A DNA stretch of 64,000 nt from Streptomyces sp. NBC_00461 (lineage in GTDB: Bacteria > Actinomycetota > Actinomycetes > Streptomycetales > Streptomycetaceae), in assembly GCF_036013935.1 (NCBI RefSeq), contig NZ_CP107902.1, forward strand, positions 6,791,001-6,855,000, in the 5' to 3' direction. A program made the position numbers and the translations under genes. Below are positions 19,021-26,522 of this stretch, piece after piece; positions within the stretch are counted from its first letter, which is position 1; each line of letters begins with the position of its first letter. The notes below the pieces were generated by a model that had not been told where the DNA came from, searched no databases, and worked only from the letters and a program-made list of their open reading frames with translations.

Positions 19021-20880
19021 CTACGCCAGACTGTCCCGCCACGCCCGGTGCAGATCCGCGAACCGCCCGGTGCCCGCGACGAGTTCGGCCGGGCTGCCGT
19101 CCTCCACGATCTTCCCGTGCTCCATGACCAGGACCCGGTCGGCGATCTCGACGGTCGACAGCCGGTGCGCGATGACGACGGCCGTGCGCCCGTGCAGCAC
19201 CGTCGACATCGCCCGCTGCACGGCCCGTTCGCCCGGGATGTCGAGCGAGCTGGTCGCCTCGTCGAGGATGAGTACGGCGGGGTCGGCGAGCAACGCCCGT
19301 GCCAAGGCCACGAGTTGGCGCTGGCCGGCCGAGATACGGCCGCCCCGCTTGCGAACGTCCGTGTCGTAGCCGTCGGGCAGCGCCTCGATGAAGTCGTGCG
19401 CGCCGATCGCCTTCGCGGCGCGCTCGATCTGCTCGCGAGTCGCGTCCGGGCGGCCGATGGCGATGTTGTCGGCGACCGTGCCGGAGAACAGGAACGCCTC
19501 CTGCGTCACCATCACCACCCCGCGCCGCAGTTCGGGCACGGACAGCTCGCGCAGGTCCACGCCGTCCAGCAGGACCCGGCCCTCGGAGGGGTCGTAGAAG
19601 CGGGCGAGCAGCTTGGCCAGGGTCGACTTGCCTGCGCCGGTCGAGCCGACGACCGCGACCGTCTGCCCGGCCGGGACGGTGAGGCCGAAGCGGGGCAGGA
19701 CCTCGCCGCCGGTGCGGTAGCCGAAGGCGACCTCGTCGAAGACGACCTCGCGGCCGGGGTGCTCGCTCTCCAGCGCGGGAAGTTCCACGGGACTCGACGG
19801 CTCCGGCACGGTCGGTGTCTGCGCCAGCAGCCCGGCGATCTTCTCCAGGGAGGCCGCCGCCGACTGGTACGAGTTCAGGAACATGCCGAGCCGGTCGATG
19901 GGGTCGTACAGACGGCGCAGGTAGAGCACGGCGGCGGCCAGGACGCCCAGCTCCAGCGAGCCGCCCGCCACCCGGTAGGCGCCCCACAGCACGATCCCCG
20001 CGACGGCCGTGTTGGCGACCAGCCGGGAACCGACGACATAGCGGGCCATCTCCAGCGACGCGTCGCCGTTGACCCGCTCGTGCCGCCGGTTCAGCACCCG
20101 GAAGTCGGCGTCGTTGACGGCCTCGCGCCGGAAGGCGCGCACCGGGCGGATGCCGTTCATCGTCTCGACGAACTTGACGATGACGGCGGCGATGGCGGTG
20201 GAGCGCAGGCGGTACACCCGGACCGCGCGCCGCTGGTAGACCCGTACGAGGAGGTACAGCGGCACGAAGGACGCCACCGCGACCGCCCCGAGGGCGAGAT
20301 CCAGCCAGAGCAGCATCGCCGAGATGTAGACGAAGGAGAGGATGACCGCGACGAGTTCCTGGAGGCCCTCGCTGAGCAGTTCACGCAGCGACTCGACGTC
20401 GGCCGTCGACCGGGAGATGAGCCGGCCCGAGGTGTAGCGCTCGTGGAAGTCGAGGCTGAGTGCCTGCGCGTGGCGGAAGATACGGCCGCGCAGGTCGAGC
20501 AGCACGTCCTGGTTGACGCGGGCGGAGGCGATGACGAACGCGTACTGCAGCCCGCCGGACAGCAGCGCGCACAGCAGATAGACCACGGCCACCGCGATCA
20601 GAGGGCCGTGGCGCTGCTCCCGGAACGCCGGGACGGCGGTGTCGATCGCGTACGCCACCAGCAGCGGGCCCGCCTGCACGGCCGCCTGCTGGAGCAGCAG
20701 CAGGAGGCTGGTGAAGGCGACGCGGGCCTTCATCGGGGTGAGCAGGGAGCGCAGCAGGGCGGCGGTGGCGCCCGGGGGAGTGGGCAGCACATCCCGGTCG
20801 AAGGGGTCGGTCGCGTCCTTGGGGCGGGGGAGGTCCGGCTCGTCGTCCGCCGTGGGGACAGACGTGGTGGTGGCCGTCAT
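19021..20880 (-). CDS. ABC exporter half-transporter (catalytic subunit of second pair)
   Basis: 619 residues: a transmembrane domain with family loops (LDFHERYTSGRLISRSTADVESL) and an ATPase domain. Walker A GSTGAGKS (412-419), Gln460, Walker B LILDEATSS with Glu541 and AHRLST are intact. The signature is ISAGQ (516-520) rather than LSGGQ. It overlaps the upstream exporter by 4 bp. That partner has LSGGQ but an Asp in place of the catalytic Glu, so the expected state is a heterodimer with one competent site, as in TM287/288-type exporters. The N-terminal 40 residues are hydrophilic and cytoplasmic. Confidence 0.94.
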   Translation of the reverse strand: MTATTTSVPTADDEPDLPRPKDATDPFDRDVLPTPPGATAALLRSLLTPMKARVAFTSLLLLLQQAAVQAGPLLVAYAIDTAVPAFREQRHGPLIAVAVVYLLCALLSGGLQYAFVIASARVNQDVLLDLRGRIFRHAQALSLDFHERYTSGRLISRSTADVESLRELLSEGLQELVAVILSFVYISAMLLWLDLALGAVAVASFVPLYLLVRVYQRRAVRVYRLRSTAIAAVIVKFVETMNGIRPVRAFRREAVNDADFRVLNRRHERVNGDASLEMARYVVGSRLVANTAVAGIVLWGAYRVAGGSLELGVLAAAVLYLRRLYDPIDRLGMFLNSYQSAAASLEKIAGLLAQTPTVPEPSSPVELPALESEHPGREVVFDEVAFGYRTGGEVLPRFGLTVPAGQTVAVVGSTGAGKSTLAKLLARFYDPSEGRVLLDGVDLRELSVPELRRGVVMVTQEAFLFSGTVADNIAIGRPDATREQIERAAKAIGAHDFIEALPDGYDTDVRKRGGRISAGQRQLVALARALLADPAVLILDEATSSLDIPGERAVQRAMSTVLHGRTAVVIAHRLSTVEIADRVLVMEHGKIVEDGSPAELVAGTGRFADLHRAWRDSLA

Positions 20881-22718
20881 CGGTCGTCCTCCGCTTCTGA
20901 GGTCCCGGACATCAGATGGGCGTACTCGGCGTTCGTGCGCAGCAGTTCGTGATGCGTGCCCACGGCGGTGATCCGGCCGCCGGAGAGCAGGGCGACCCGG
21001 TCGGCGAGCAGAACGGTGGACGGACGGTGCGCCACGATGAGGGCGGTGGTGTCGGCGAGCACGTCCCGCAGGGCGGCCTCCACGGCGGCCTCGGTGTGCA
21101 CGTCGAGGGCGGACAGGGGGTCGTCGAGGACGAGGAACCTCGGTCTGCCCACGACCGCTCGCGCGAGCGCCAGCCGCTGCCGCTGCCCGCCGGAGAGGCT
21201 GAGTCCCTGCTCGCCGACCCGGGTGTCCGTCCCCTGGGGCAGCGCCTGCGCGAAGCCGGCCTGTGCGACGGACAGCGCCCGGTCCAACTCGGCGGCGCCC
21301 GCGTCGGCTTCGGCCCCCATGAGGACATTGTCCCCGACGCTCGCCGAGAAGAGGGTCGGCTCCTCGAAGGCGACCGCGACCATGGAGCGCAGCTCATCGC
21401 GGGAGAGGGCGGCGATGTCCTCGCCGTCCAGCGTGATCCGACCGGACGTCACCTCGTGCAGACGCGGGACGAGGGCGGTCAGGGTCGTCTTGCCGCTGCC
21501 GGTGGCGCCCACCAGGGCCAGGGACTCGCCGGGGCGGACATGCAGGTCGATGCCGTCGAGGACGGGCGGGGAGTCCTCGGGGGCGTCGGGATAACGGAAC
21601 CGCACGTCCAGGAACCGGAGGCCGTCCGTGCCGGCTGCCGGCCGCCGGGGGCCGGTCGCGGCCTCCGGCCCGGCCGCGCGACGCTCCGGCCCCGCGCCCG
21701 TCTCCGCCTCCGGCGGTTCGTCCATCACCTCGAAGTACCGCTCCGTGGCCGTCGCCGCCTCCTGGCTCATCGCGAGCAGGAAGCCGATGGAGTCCACCGG
21801 CCAGCGCAGGGCGAGGGCCGTCGACAGGAACGCCACCAGGGTCCCCGCGGACAGGTTCCCGTCGGCCACCTGCACCGAGCCGACCACCAGCGCCGCCCCG
21901 ATCGCGACCTCCGGCAGCGTGACGATGACACCCCAGATCGTGGCGAGCAGCCCCGCCTTGCGCAGTTCCGTCCCCCGCAGGGTCCGCGCCAGCGACCGGA
22001 ACGCGCGCGCCTGGCTGCGGTGCCGCCCGAACCCCTTGATGATCCGGATGCCGAGCACGCTCTCCTCGACGACCGTCGTCAGATCGCCGACCTGGTCCTG
22101 GGAGAGCCGCGCCACCTCGGCGTACCGCTTCTCGAAGACCGCGCACGTGACCATCACGGGGACGGCCGGCCCGAGGATGACCAGCCCGAGCGTCCAGTCC
22201 TGCAGCAGCATGATCACCACGCCGACGAGGATCGTCACGCCGTTGACCAGAAGGAACGTCAGGGGAAAGGCGAGGAACTGACGCAGCAGCATCAGATCGG
22301 TGGTGCCGCGCGACAGCAGCTGTCCCGAGGACCACCGGTCGTGGAAGGCGACCGGCAGCCGCTGCAGATGCCCGTACAGATCCGCCCGCATCCCCGCCTC
22401 GACGCTCGACAGCGGCCGCGCCACCAGCCACCTTCGCAGCCCGAACAGCAGCGCCTCCGCGAGCCCCAGCAGCAGCAGGTACAGCGCCCCGAGCCACACG
22501 CCCGCCGGGTCGCGGTCGGCGACCGGCCCGTCGACCATCCACTTCAGTACGAGCGGGATCACGAGCCCCGTGCAGGAGGCGACGACGGCGACGGACGCGG
22601 CGGTGGACAGCCGCCCCCGCACGGGGCGTACGTACGGCCACAGGCGCAGCAGCGTGCGCACGGCGGATCGGTCGGTGGTCTTCCCGGGTTCCTTGGTCGT
22701 TGCACATGTCGTCGCCAT
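20877..22718 (-). CDS. ABC exporter half-transporter (non-catalytic-site subunit of second pair)
   Basis: 613 residues and the first gene of the four-gene exporter operon. The transmembrane domain is at about 20-320. An Ala/Pro/Gly-rich linker (about 335-365) leads to the ATPase domain. Walker A is GATGSGKT (404-411), LSGGQRQR is at 508-515, and the His of AHRPST is present. However, Walker B ends in DD (532-533), so the catalytic Glu is Asp533, and the Q-loop Gln is Glu452 (AFEEPTLF). This is the usual degenerate-site pattern of heterodimeric ABC exporters. ATG 22716-22718. The promoter must lie in the 180 bp shared with the divergent ABC-2 system, next to a 26-bp palindrome. Confidence 0.94.
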   Translation of the reverse strand: MATTCATTKEPGKTTDRSAVRTLLRLWPYVRPVRGRLSTAASVAVVASCTGLVIPLVLKWMVDGPVADRDPAGVWLGALYLLLLGLAEALLFGLRRWLVARPLSSVEAGMRADLYGHLQRLPVAFHDRWSSGQLLSRGTTDLMLLRQFLAFPLTFLLVNGVTILVGVVIMLLQDWTLGLVILGPAVPVMVTCAVFEKRYAEVARLSQDQVGDLTTVVEESVLGIRIIKGFGRHRSQARAFRSLARTLRGTELRKAGLLATIWGVIVTLPEVAIGAALVVGSVQVADGNLSAGTLVAFLSTALALRWPVDSIGFLLAMSQEAATATERYFEVMDEPPEAETGAGPERRAAGPEAATGPRRPAAGTDGLRFLDVRFRYPDAPEDSPPVLDGIDLHVRPGESLALVGATGSGKTTLTALVPRLHEVTSGRITLDGEDIAALSRDELRSMVAVAFEEPTLFSASVGDNVLMGAEADAGAAELDRALSVAQAGFAQALPQGTDTRVGEQGLSLSGGQRQRLALARAVVGRPRFLVLDDPLSALDVHTEAAVEAALRDVLADTTALIVAHRPSTVLLADRVALLSGGRITAVGTHHELLRTNAEYAHLMSGTSEAEDDR

Positions 22719-22821
22719 CAGCAGTGAGCCTACGGATCGGCACTGACAACGCCCACCGAGTTTTGGCCGGAAGCGGGTCGGCCATCGGACCTACGACCTG
22801 CGCGTTCGAGGGGTCGTACGT

Positions 22822-22847
22822 GCGCATCAACCGATCGGTTGATGCGC
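22822..22847. promoter_or_regulatory. Perfect 26-bp palindrome, probable TetR-family operator
   Basis: The half-site GCGCATCAACCGA is followed immediately by its exact reverse complement, centred on CGATCG. Palindromes with an AACCGATCGGTT core are typical TetR-family operators. It lies about 105 bp upstream of the exporter operon ATG and 55 bp upstream of the divergent ABC ATPase ATG, so it could control both. No TetR gene lies beside it in this window. Confidence 0.7.
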
Positions 22848-22901
22848 CTTCGAGCGCGACGGCCGATGTGGCGGGCACCCGCTTCCCGCGACGCTGATGC
22901 C

Positions 22902-23807
22902 ATGCCTGTCATCGAAGTCACCGATCTGCGCAAGTCCTACGGGGGCCGGCCCGTCGTCGACGGTGTCTCCTTCGCCGTCGAGGAGGGCGAGATCTTCGGG
23001 ATCCTCGGCCCGAACGGCGCCGGCAAGACCACCACCGTCGAGTGCGTCGAGGGACTGCGCGTCCCCGACGCGGGCCGCGTCCGCGTCACCGGCCTCGACC
23101 CCGTCGCCGACCACGCGCGCGTGGCCGGTGTCCTGGGCGCCCAGCTCCAGCAGAGCGAACTGCAGCCCAAGCTCACCGTCCGCGAGGCGCTGGAGCTGTA
23201 CGCCTCCTTCTACCCGAGCCCGCTCGACTGGACGCCGCTCGCCGAGCGCCTCGGACTGACCGCCAAGCTGACCACCCGGTTCGGCAAGCTGTCCGGCGGC
23301 CAGAAACAGCGCCTGTTCATCGCGCTCGCGCTGATCGGCAACCCGCAGGTCGTCGTACTGGACGAGCTGACCACCGGCCTGGACCCGCGGGCCCGCCGGG
23401 ACACCTGGGAGCTCATCGAGGACGTGCGGGCAGGCGGTGTGACGGTTCTGCTGGTCACCCACTTCATGGAGGAGGCCCAGCGGCTGTGCGACCGGATCGC
23501 GGTGATCGACAAGGGCCGGGTGGCCGCCCTGGACACCCCGGCCGGTCTCATCCGGCGCTCCGCCGGCGCCACCGTCATCAGCTTCACCCCGTCCGCGCCC
23601 CTGGACGACCGTGACCTGAACGCGCTTCCCGCGCTCGCGTCCATCGAGCACAAGGACGGCCGTATCACGCTCGCCGGCACGGACGAGACCGTCAACGCCG
23701 TCATCACGCTCCTCGCCCGCCACCGCATCACGGCCCATCAACTCCGCGTCGTGGACGCCACGCTCGACGACGCGTTCCTCGACCTGACGAAGGAGGCAGC
23801 GGTATGA
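22902..23807 (+). CDS. ABC transporter ATP-binding protein (DrrA/CcmA-like, ABC-2 type)
   Basis: 301 residues. The ATPase domain (about 1-220) has Walker A GPNGAGKT, Q-loop LQQSEL, signature LSGGQKQRL, Walker B VVVLDELTTGLDP and switch LVTHFMEEA. A C-terminal domain like that of DrrA-type exporters follows. The Walker B neighbour Pro is replaced (LDELTTG), a common variant. ATG 22902 is chosen because it begins the conserved MPVIEVTDLRKSYGG; the longer frame would start inside the palindrome. The membrane partner follows with a 4-bp overlap, and a two-component system lies next, a common arrangement for efflux systems that sense envelope or antibiotic stress. Confidence 0.94.
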   Translation: MPVIEVTDLRKSYGGRPVVDGVSFAVEEGEIFGILGPNGAGKTTTVECVEGLRVPDAGRVRVTGLDPVADHARVAGVLGAQLQQSELQPKLTVREALELYASFYPSPLDWTPLAERLGLTAKLTTRFGKLSGGQKQRLFIALALIGNPQVVVLDELTTGLDPRARRDTWELIEDVRAGGVTVLLVTHFMEEAQRLCDRIAVIDKGRVAALDTPAGLIRRSAGATVISFTPSAPLDDRDLNALPALASIEHKDGRITLAGTDETVNAVITLLARHRITAHQLRVVDATLDDAFLDLTKEAAV

Positions 23808-24538
23808 GCACCGCCGTCCTGAAGACCGAGGTCCGCCTCTTCCGCCGGGAACCGGGCGCCCTCTTCTGGATCCTGCTGTTCCCGACCCTGCTGCTCGTGA
23901 TCCTCGGCTCCATCCCGTCCTTCCGGCACCACCAGGCCGACCTCGGAGGCCTGCGCACCATCGACGTCTACGTCCCGGTGGCCGTGCTGCTCGGCATGAT
24001 CGTCGGCGGCCTGCAGTCGATGCCGCAGACCCTCACCGGCTACCGCGAGCGCGGCATCCTGCGCCGGATGGCCACCACGCCGGTCCGCCCGTCCGCCCTG
24101 CTGTCCGCGCAGATGCTGGTGTACGGCGGGTCCGCCCTCGCGTCGGCGCTGCTCGCCCTCGCGGTCGGGCGGATCGGCTTCGACGTACGCCTGCCGAAGC
24201 AGCCCTTCGGATACGTCCTCGCCCTGCTGCTGGCGGTCCTGGTCGCCCTTGCTCTCGGATCGGTGGTGTCGGCGCTGTCCCGTACGACGAAGATCGCCGG
24301 TGCGATCGGGTCCGCGGTGTTCTTCCCGTCGATGTTCTGCGCGGGCGTGTGGCTGCCGACGCAGGCCATGCCGCACGTGATGGCCCGGATCGTCGGATAC
24401 ACCCCCTTCGGGGCGGCCGCGCAGGCCCTCAACCAGGCGGCGGCCGGGCACTGGCCGGGCTGGACCCACCTGGGCGTGCTGGTCGTGTGGATCCTGCTGC
24501 TGACGGGTGCGGCCAGTCGCTGGTTCCGCTGGGAGTAG
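23804..24538 (+). CDS. ABC-2 type permease
   Basis: 244 residues with six predicted membrane helices (LFWILLFPTLLLVILG, VPVAVLLGMIVGGL, LLSAQMLVYGGSALASALLALAVG, YVLALLLAVLVALALG, IGSAVFFPSMFCAGVWL, LGVLVVWILLL). The ABC-2 motif ERGILRRMATTPV is present. The start overlaps the ATPase stop (ATGA). It forms the channel of an exporter with the preceding ATPase. The substrate is unknown. Confidence 0.93.
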   Translation: MSTAVLKTEVRLFRREPGALFWILLFPTLLLVILGSIPSFRHHQADLGGLRTIDVYVPVAVLLGMIVGGLQSMPQTLTGYRERGILRRMATTPVRPSALLSAQMLVYGGSALASALLALAVGRIGFDVRLPKQPFGYVLALLLAVLVALALGSVVSALSRTTKIAGAIGSAVFFPSMFCAGVWLPTQAMPHVMARIVGYTPFGAAAQALNQAAAGHWPGWTHLGVLVVWILLLTGAASRWFRWE

Positions 24539-24563
24539 GCGGCCCGCCGTGCAGACTGGGGAC

Positions 24564-25832
24564 ATGACCGCGGTGGACACGCAGATCGAGCAGCGCTGGG
24601 AGCAACTGCACACCTGGGGGCCGTACGGGCTGCTCGGCATCAGCGTCGTCCTCGCGATCGCCGCTGCCGACCCGCACACCGGCCCGGCCAAGTGGCACGC
24701 CGCCCTGGCCCTGGTCGGCGCCGCGGTCGCGCTCCAGCTGTGGTGGCACAGCACCCGCCCCCGCAGGCCCGACCGCTGCCGGGTCCCGTCCCGGCCCGGG
24801 ACCGTGTACTACGCCGTCCGCTGGGCCATCGCCTTCGCCCTCACCTGGCTCAGCCCGTTCTTCGCGTTCTACGCCGCCGCCGGCTACATGGACGCCGACG
24901 AGACGATCCCGGGCACCAGGTGGCAGCGGCTCGGACTGTTCGCGAGCGCGGTCACCGTGGCCGGCGCGCAGGCCGGCGGGCTGCCCCTCGGGAGCACGGT
25001 CCAGTGGGTCCTCTTTCCCGCGCTCCTGTTCGCCAACTCCGGCCTGCAGATGGTGGTCGCCCATCTCACCGACCAGGAACAGCAGCGGGCCCGCGAGCGC
25101 ACCGAGACCATCACCGAACTCGAACGCACCAACACGGCGTTGCAGCAGGCCCTCGACGAGAATGCCGCCCTGCACGCCCAACTCCTCGTCCAGGCAAGGG
25201 AAGCGGGCGTCGCCGACGAGCGCCGCCGCCTGGCCGCCGAGATCCACGACACCATCGCCCAGGGCCTGACCGGCATCATCGCCCAGCTCCAGGTCGTCGC
25301 GAACGCCCCCGACCTCGACCTCGCCCGCACCCATCTGGGACGCGCCTCCGACCTGGCCCGCCACAGCCTCGGCGAGGCCCGCCGCTCCGTGCACAACCTG
25401 GCCCCGGTGGCGCTGGAGAACGACGGACTGCCCGAAGCGCTGAAGAAGACGGTCGCCGCATGGGGCGAACGAACCGGCGTACGCGCCGAGTTCACGGTCA
25501 CCGGCACCTCGGAACAGCTCCACGAGGAGGTCGCCGCCACCCTCCTGCGCATCGTCCAGGAGGCCCTGTCGAACGCGGCCCGGCACGCCCGCGCCACCCG
25601 CCTGGGCGTCACCCTCTCCTTCCTGGGCGACGAGGTGATCCTCGACATCCGCGACGACGGCACCGGCTTCGATCCCCTCGCGCTGCCCGCCCGCACCCAC
25701 GCGGGCGGCTTCGGCCTCGACGGCATGCGGGCCCGCGCCGAACGCATCGCGGGCTCCCTGACCGTGGAGTCCGAACCCGGGCACGGTACGGCCCTGTCGG
25801 CTCGCGTACCGTTGGTCCGCCATGACAGCTGA
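24564..25832 (+). CDS. Membrane sensor histidine kinase (NarL/DesK-type)
   Basis: 422 residues. Several hydrophobic helices occupy about residues 15-170, with short loops and no large sensor domain. A coiled-coil linker follows (RARERTETITELERTNTALQQAL). The HisKA_3 box is DERRRLAAEIHDTIAQGLTG with phospho-acceptor His228. The HATPase has the N-box (IVQEALSNAARHA), G1 (DIRDDGTGF) and G2 (GGFGLDGMRARA). ATG 24564 starts 25 bp after the permease; an earlier in-frame ATG is inside the permease gene. It overlaps the response regulator by 11 bp. It probably controls the adjacent ABC-2 genes, which is inferred from context. Confidence 0.94.
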   Translation: MTAVDTQIEQRWEQLHTWGPYGLLGISVVLAIAAADPHTGPAKWHAALALVGAAVALQLWWHSTRPRRPDRCRVPSRPGTVYYAVRWAIAFALTWLSPFFAFYAAAGYMDADETIPGTRWQRLGLFASAVTVAGAQAGGLPLGSTVQWVLFPALLFANSGLQMVVAHLTDQEQQRARERTETITELERTNTALQQALDENAALHAQLLVQAREAGVADERRRLAAEIHDTIAQGLTGIIAQLQVVANAPDLDLARTHLGRASDLARHSLGEARRSVHNLAPVALENDGLPEALKKTVAAWGERTGVRAEFTVTGTSEQLHEEVAATLLRIVQEALSNAARHARATRLGVTLSFLGDEVILDIRDDGTGFDPLALPARTHAGGFGLDGMRARAERIAGSLTVESEPGHGTALSARVPLVRHDS

Positions 25833-26517
25833 CGTGACCGGAGACGCCCTGATCTCCCTGCTGATCGTCGACGACCACCCCGTCGTACGCGACGGCCTGC
25901 GCGGCATGTTCGAGTCGGCCCCCGGATTCACGGTCCTCGGCGAGGCCTCGGGCGGCATCGAGGCGCTCGATCGGGCCGCCGCCCTCGACCCCGACGTGAT
26001 CCTCATGGACCTGCGCATGCCGGGCGGCGGCGGAGTCGACGCGATCGCGGAGCTGACCCGCCGCGGCGCCCGCGCCAAGGTCCTCGTCCTCACCACGTAC
26101 GACACCGACACCGACACGCTGCCCGCGATCGAGGCGGGCGCGACGGGCTACCTCCTCAAGGACGCGCCCCGCGACGAGTTGTTCACGGCCGTCCGCGCCG
26201 CCGCCGAGGGCCGCACCGTCCTCTCCCCGGCCGTCGCCTCCCGCCTGGTCTCCGCGGTCCGCACCCCCCGGCCGCCCGGCAACGAGCCCCTCTCCCCACG
26301 CGAACGCGAGGTGCTGGCCCTGGTCGCCAAGGGCACGTCCAACCGTGAGATCGCCCGCGAGCTGTTCATCAGCGAGGCGACCGTGAAGACCCATCTCACC
26401 CATCTGTACGGCAAGTTGGGTGTCAACGACCGCGCGGCGGCGGTCGCGACGGCGTACGAGCGGGGAATCCTCGGCCGGCCGGGCAGCGGCGGCGCGGGTG
26501 GGACTCCCTCACCCTGA
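25822..26517 (+). CDS. NarL/FixJ-family response regulator
   Basis: 231 residues. The receiver domain has the acidic pair and phospho-acceptor motifs (LLIVDDHPVVRDGL, DPDVILMDLRMPG), the conserved Thr (VLVLTTYDT) and Lys (GYLLKDAPRDEL). A LuxR-type helix-turn-helix (LSPREREVLALVAKGTSNREIARELFISEATVKTHLTHLYGKLGV) forms the C-terminus. It is co-transcribed with the kinase, with overlapping reading frames. It ends 5 bp before the convergent glgX stop. Confidence 0.95.
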   Translation: MTADVTGDALISLLIVDDHPVVRDGLRGMFESAPGFTVLGEASGGIEALDRAAALDPDVILMDLRMPGGGGVDAIAELTRRGARAKVLVLTTYDTDTDTLPAIEAGATGYLLKDAPRDELFTAVRAAAEGRTVLSPAVASRLVSAVRTPRPPGNEPLSPREREVLALVAKGTSNREIARELFISEATVKTHLTHLYGKLGVNDRAAAVATAYERGILGRPGSGGAGGTPSP

Positions 26518-26522
26518 CTCCC

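Noticed and set aside
22839..22901. Upstream in-frame start of the ABC ATPase gene
   Set aside because: It would begin inside the 26-bp palindrome and add residues outside the conserved family start at MPVIEVTDL.
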